From: Bacteroidia bacterium
GTDB taxonomy: Bacteria; Bacteroidota; Bacteroidia; UKL13-3
Reading direction: 5' to 3'
Assembly (NCBI GenBank): GCA_019454865.1
Contig: JACFNJ010000145.1
Location: forward strand, 1-6,087
DNA: 6,087 bases
Shown: in pieces, positions 5,099 to 6,087 of the stretch
How the letters are laid out: each line of letters starts with the position of its first letter
Position numbering within the stretch: position 1 is the first letter of the stretch
Made by a program: the position numbers and the translations under genes
The notes under the pieces: model-generated
What the model was told of the DNA's origin: nothing
Databases searched by the model: none
The model's input: only the letters and a program-made list of their open reading frames with translations

Positions 5099-6079
5099 TT
5101 AATCGTCTGTGTTATTGATAAACAATTCGTGTAATTTTTGTTGTAAGAGTTTTTTGTCTGGTAGTAATGTTTTATACTCTGATACCATAGTAGGTGAGAG
5201 GCTTCTACTTAAAGCATACTCTACAACTTCACTATCTTTATCCTTGCAGAGTAAAACCCCTATACTCGGATTTTCATTCGGCTTCTTAACATCTCTGTCT
5301 AATGCTTCCAAATAAAAGTTAAGCTGTCCCAAGTGGTCGGGTTTGAATTTATCTGCTTTTAACTCAAATGCAACCAAACATTGAAGTCCACGGTGGTAGA
5401 ACAGCAGATCAATGAAAAAGTCGCTGTTGCCAACTTGCAACTTATATTCTTCTCCTATGAACAAAAAGTCTTTACCAAGTTCAAGTATGAAGTTTTTCAT
5501 TTGTCTTACAAGTCCACGCTGTAAATCGCTCTCACTATGTGGGGCAGGTAGGTTTAAAAACTCAAATACATAGCTATCCCTAAAAGTATTTGTTAAGTCG
5601 TGATTTCTTTCTCTCAACGATGTCGAGAGTTTTGAGTTGCCAATCATTGTCCGTTCGAAAAGGCTTGCAGAAATTTGTCGGTCGAGTTCACGTTTACTAT
5701 AATTTTCTTGACAAGTAATTTTGAGGTAAAATTCCATTTCTTCTGTCGTTTTACACCTCGAAAAAATCAATAGATTGTTTGTCCAACTGATTTCTCTCAC
5801 CAGTGGTGAGAGTTTTGGGAAGTCTTTGTAAGTCTCGTAAAATTGTTTCATTCTCCAAATGTTTTTGTCGGAGAAGCCTTTTATTTCTGGTTCATGTGTC
5901 TGAATGAAATTGGCTAATTCAGTTACCACAGAGTTGCCCCATTCTGATTGTTCAATTTTCTTGCTGATATATTCCCCAATTTTCCAATAGAGGTTAATTA
6001 GTTCAGCGTTTACGGCTTTTATGGCATTAGTCCGAGATTGTTTAATGAACTTAATTATGTCCGTAAAACGATTATCCAT
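5099..6079 (-). CDS. DUF1016/YhcG-type PD-(D/E)XK nuclease-domain protein
   Basis: Member of the DUF1016 (YhcG) family, cytosolic proteins with an N-terminal DUF1016_N helical domain and a C-terminal PD-(D/E)XK nuclease-like domain. They are common in mobile and defence regions, often beside restriction-modification genes; the biochemical role is not well settled. In this 326-aa copy the N-terminal domain (about 1-160) shows the family sequences LINLYWKIGEYI (28-39), GFSDKNIWRMKQFY (68-81), and WTNNLLIF (99-106), equivalent to the usual W-x-H region. The nuclease-like domain (about 165-320) has a candidate metal-binding set: Glu210/211 in GEEYKL, Asp224 in FFIDLLFYHR, Glu239-x-Lys241 in AFELKADKF, and Gln252 in GQLNFYLEAL. 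E. coli YhcG is longer (375 aa), but both domains are present here. The start is fixed at 6079 because an in-frame TAA lies two codons upstream (6083-6085). The catalytic set appears intact. The upstream neighbour is outside the window. Confidence 0.92.
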   Translation of the reverse strand: MDNRFTDIIKFIKQSRTNAIKAVNAELINLYWKIGEYISKKIEQSEWGNSVVTELANFIQTHEPEIKGFSDKNIWRMKQFYETYKDFPKLSPLVREISWTNNLLIFSRCKTTEEMEFYLKITCQENYSKRELDRQISASLFERTMIGNSKLSTSLRERNHDLTNTFRDSYVFEFLNLPAPHSESDLQRGLVRQMKNFILELGKDFLFIGEEYKLQVGNSDFFIDLLFYHRGLQCLVAFELKADKFKPDHLGQLNFYLEALDRDVKKPNENPSIGVLLCKDKDSEVVEYALSRSLSPTMVSEYKTLLPDKKLLQQKLHELFINNTDD

Positions 6080-6087
6080 TTGTTATT

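Noticed and set aside
1..6087. CRISPR array, tRNA, rRNA, transposase or insertion-sequence ends
   Set aside because: No regularly spaced repeats, no cloverleaf or rRNA sequences, and no transposase motifs were seen on either strand.

Overview
The window reads as a piece of a low-GC bacterial chromosome, most likely Bacteroidota. This rests on A/T-rich third codon positions and on start codons preceded by A/T-rich sequence with no Shine-Dalgarno motif. Less securely, it rests on a TAnnTTTG-type -7 element upstream of guaA and on the general look of the proteins. Every supportable gene lies on the minus strand, so transcription runs from high to low coordinates.

The low-coordinate half (1-3140) is core metabolism. 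guaA (GMP synthase, 3140-1614) is followed after 55 bp by a CorA-family divalent-cation transporter (1558-623). After another 31 bp comes nth (endonuclease III, 591-1), which runs off the window edge before its last two iron-sulfur cysteines. The spacing fits one transcript, guaA-corA-nth, possibly started from a weak -7 element about 85 bp upstream of guaA.

The high-coordinate half (3141-6087) looks accessory. Reading in the direction of transcription, it starts with a complete DUF1016/YhcG-type PD-(D/E)XK nuclease-like protein (6079-5099). A 324-bp non-coding stretch rich in short inverted repeats follows. Then come two small, unrecognised envelope proteins: a 158-aa protein with two membrane segments and a possible PH-like tail, and a 148-aa protein with a signal peptide and two hydrophobic segments. 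Last is a decayed Fic-family gene (about 3690-3349). It has lost its 5' part, two homopolymer indels put its GNGR core out of frame, and the residues in place of the catalytic His and the acidic residue are Tyr and Val.

No complete new multi-gene system is visible. The main points of interest are the Fic relic with its chimeric 5' edge, the DUF1016 nuclease whose possible partners lie beyond the window edge, the unassigned pair of small membrane proteins, and the structured gap between them. No tRNA, rRNA, CRISPR array, transposase or convincing intrinsic terminator was found.
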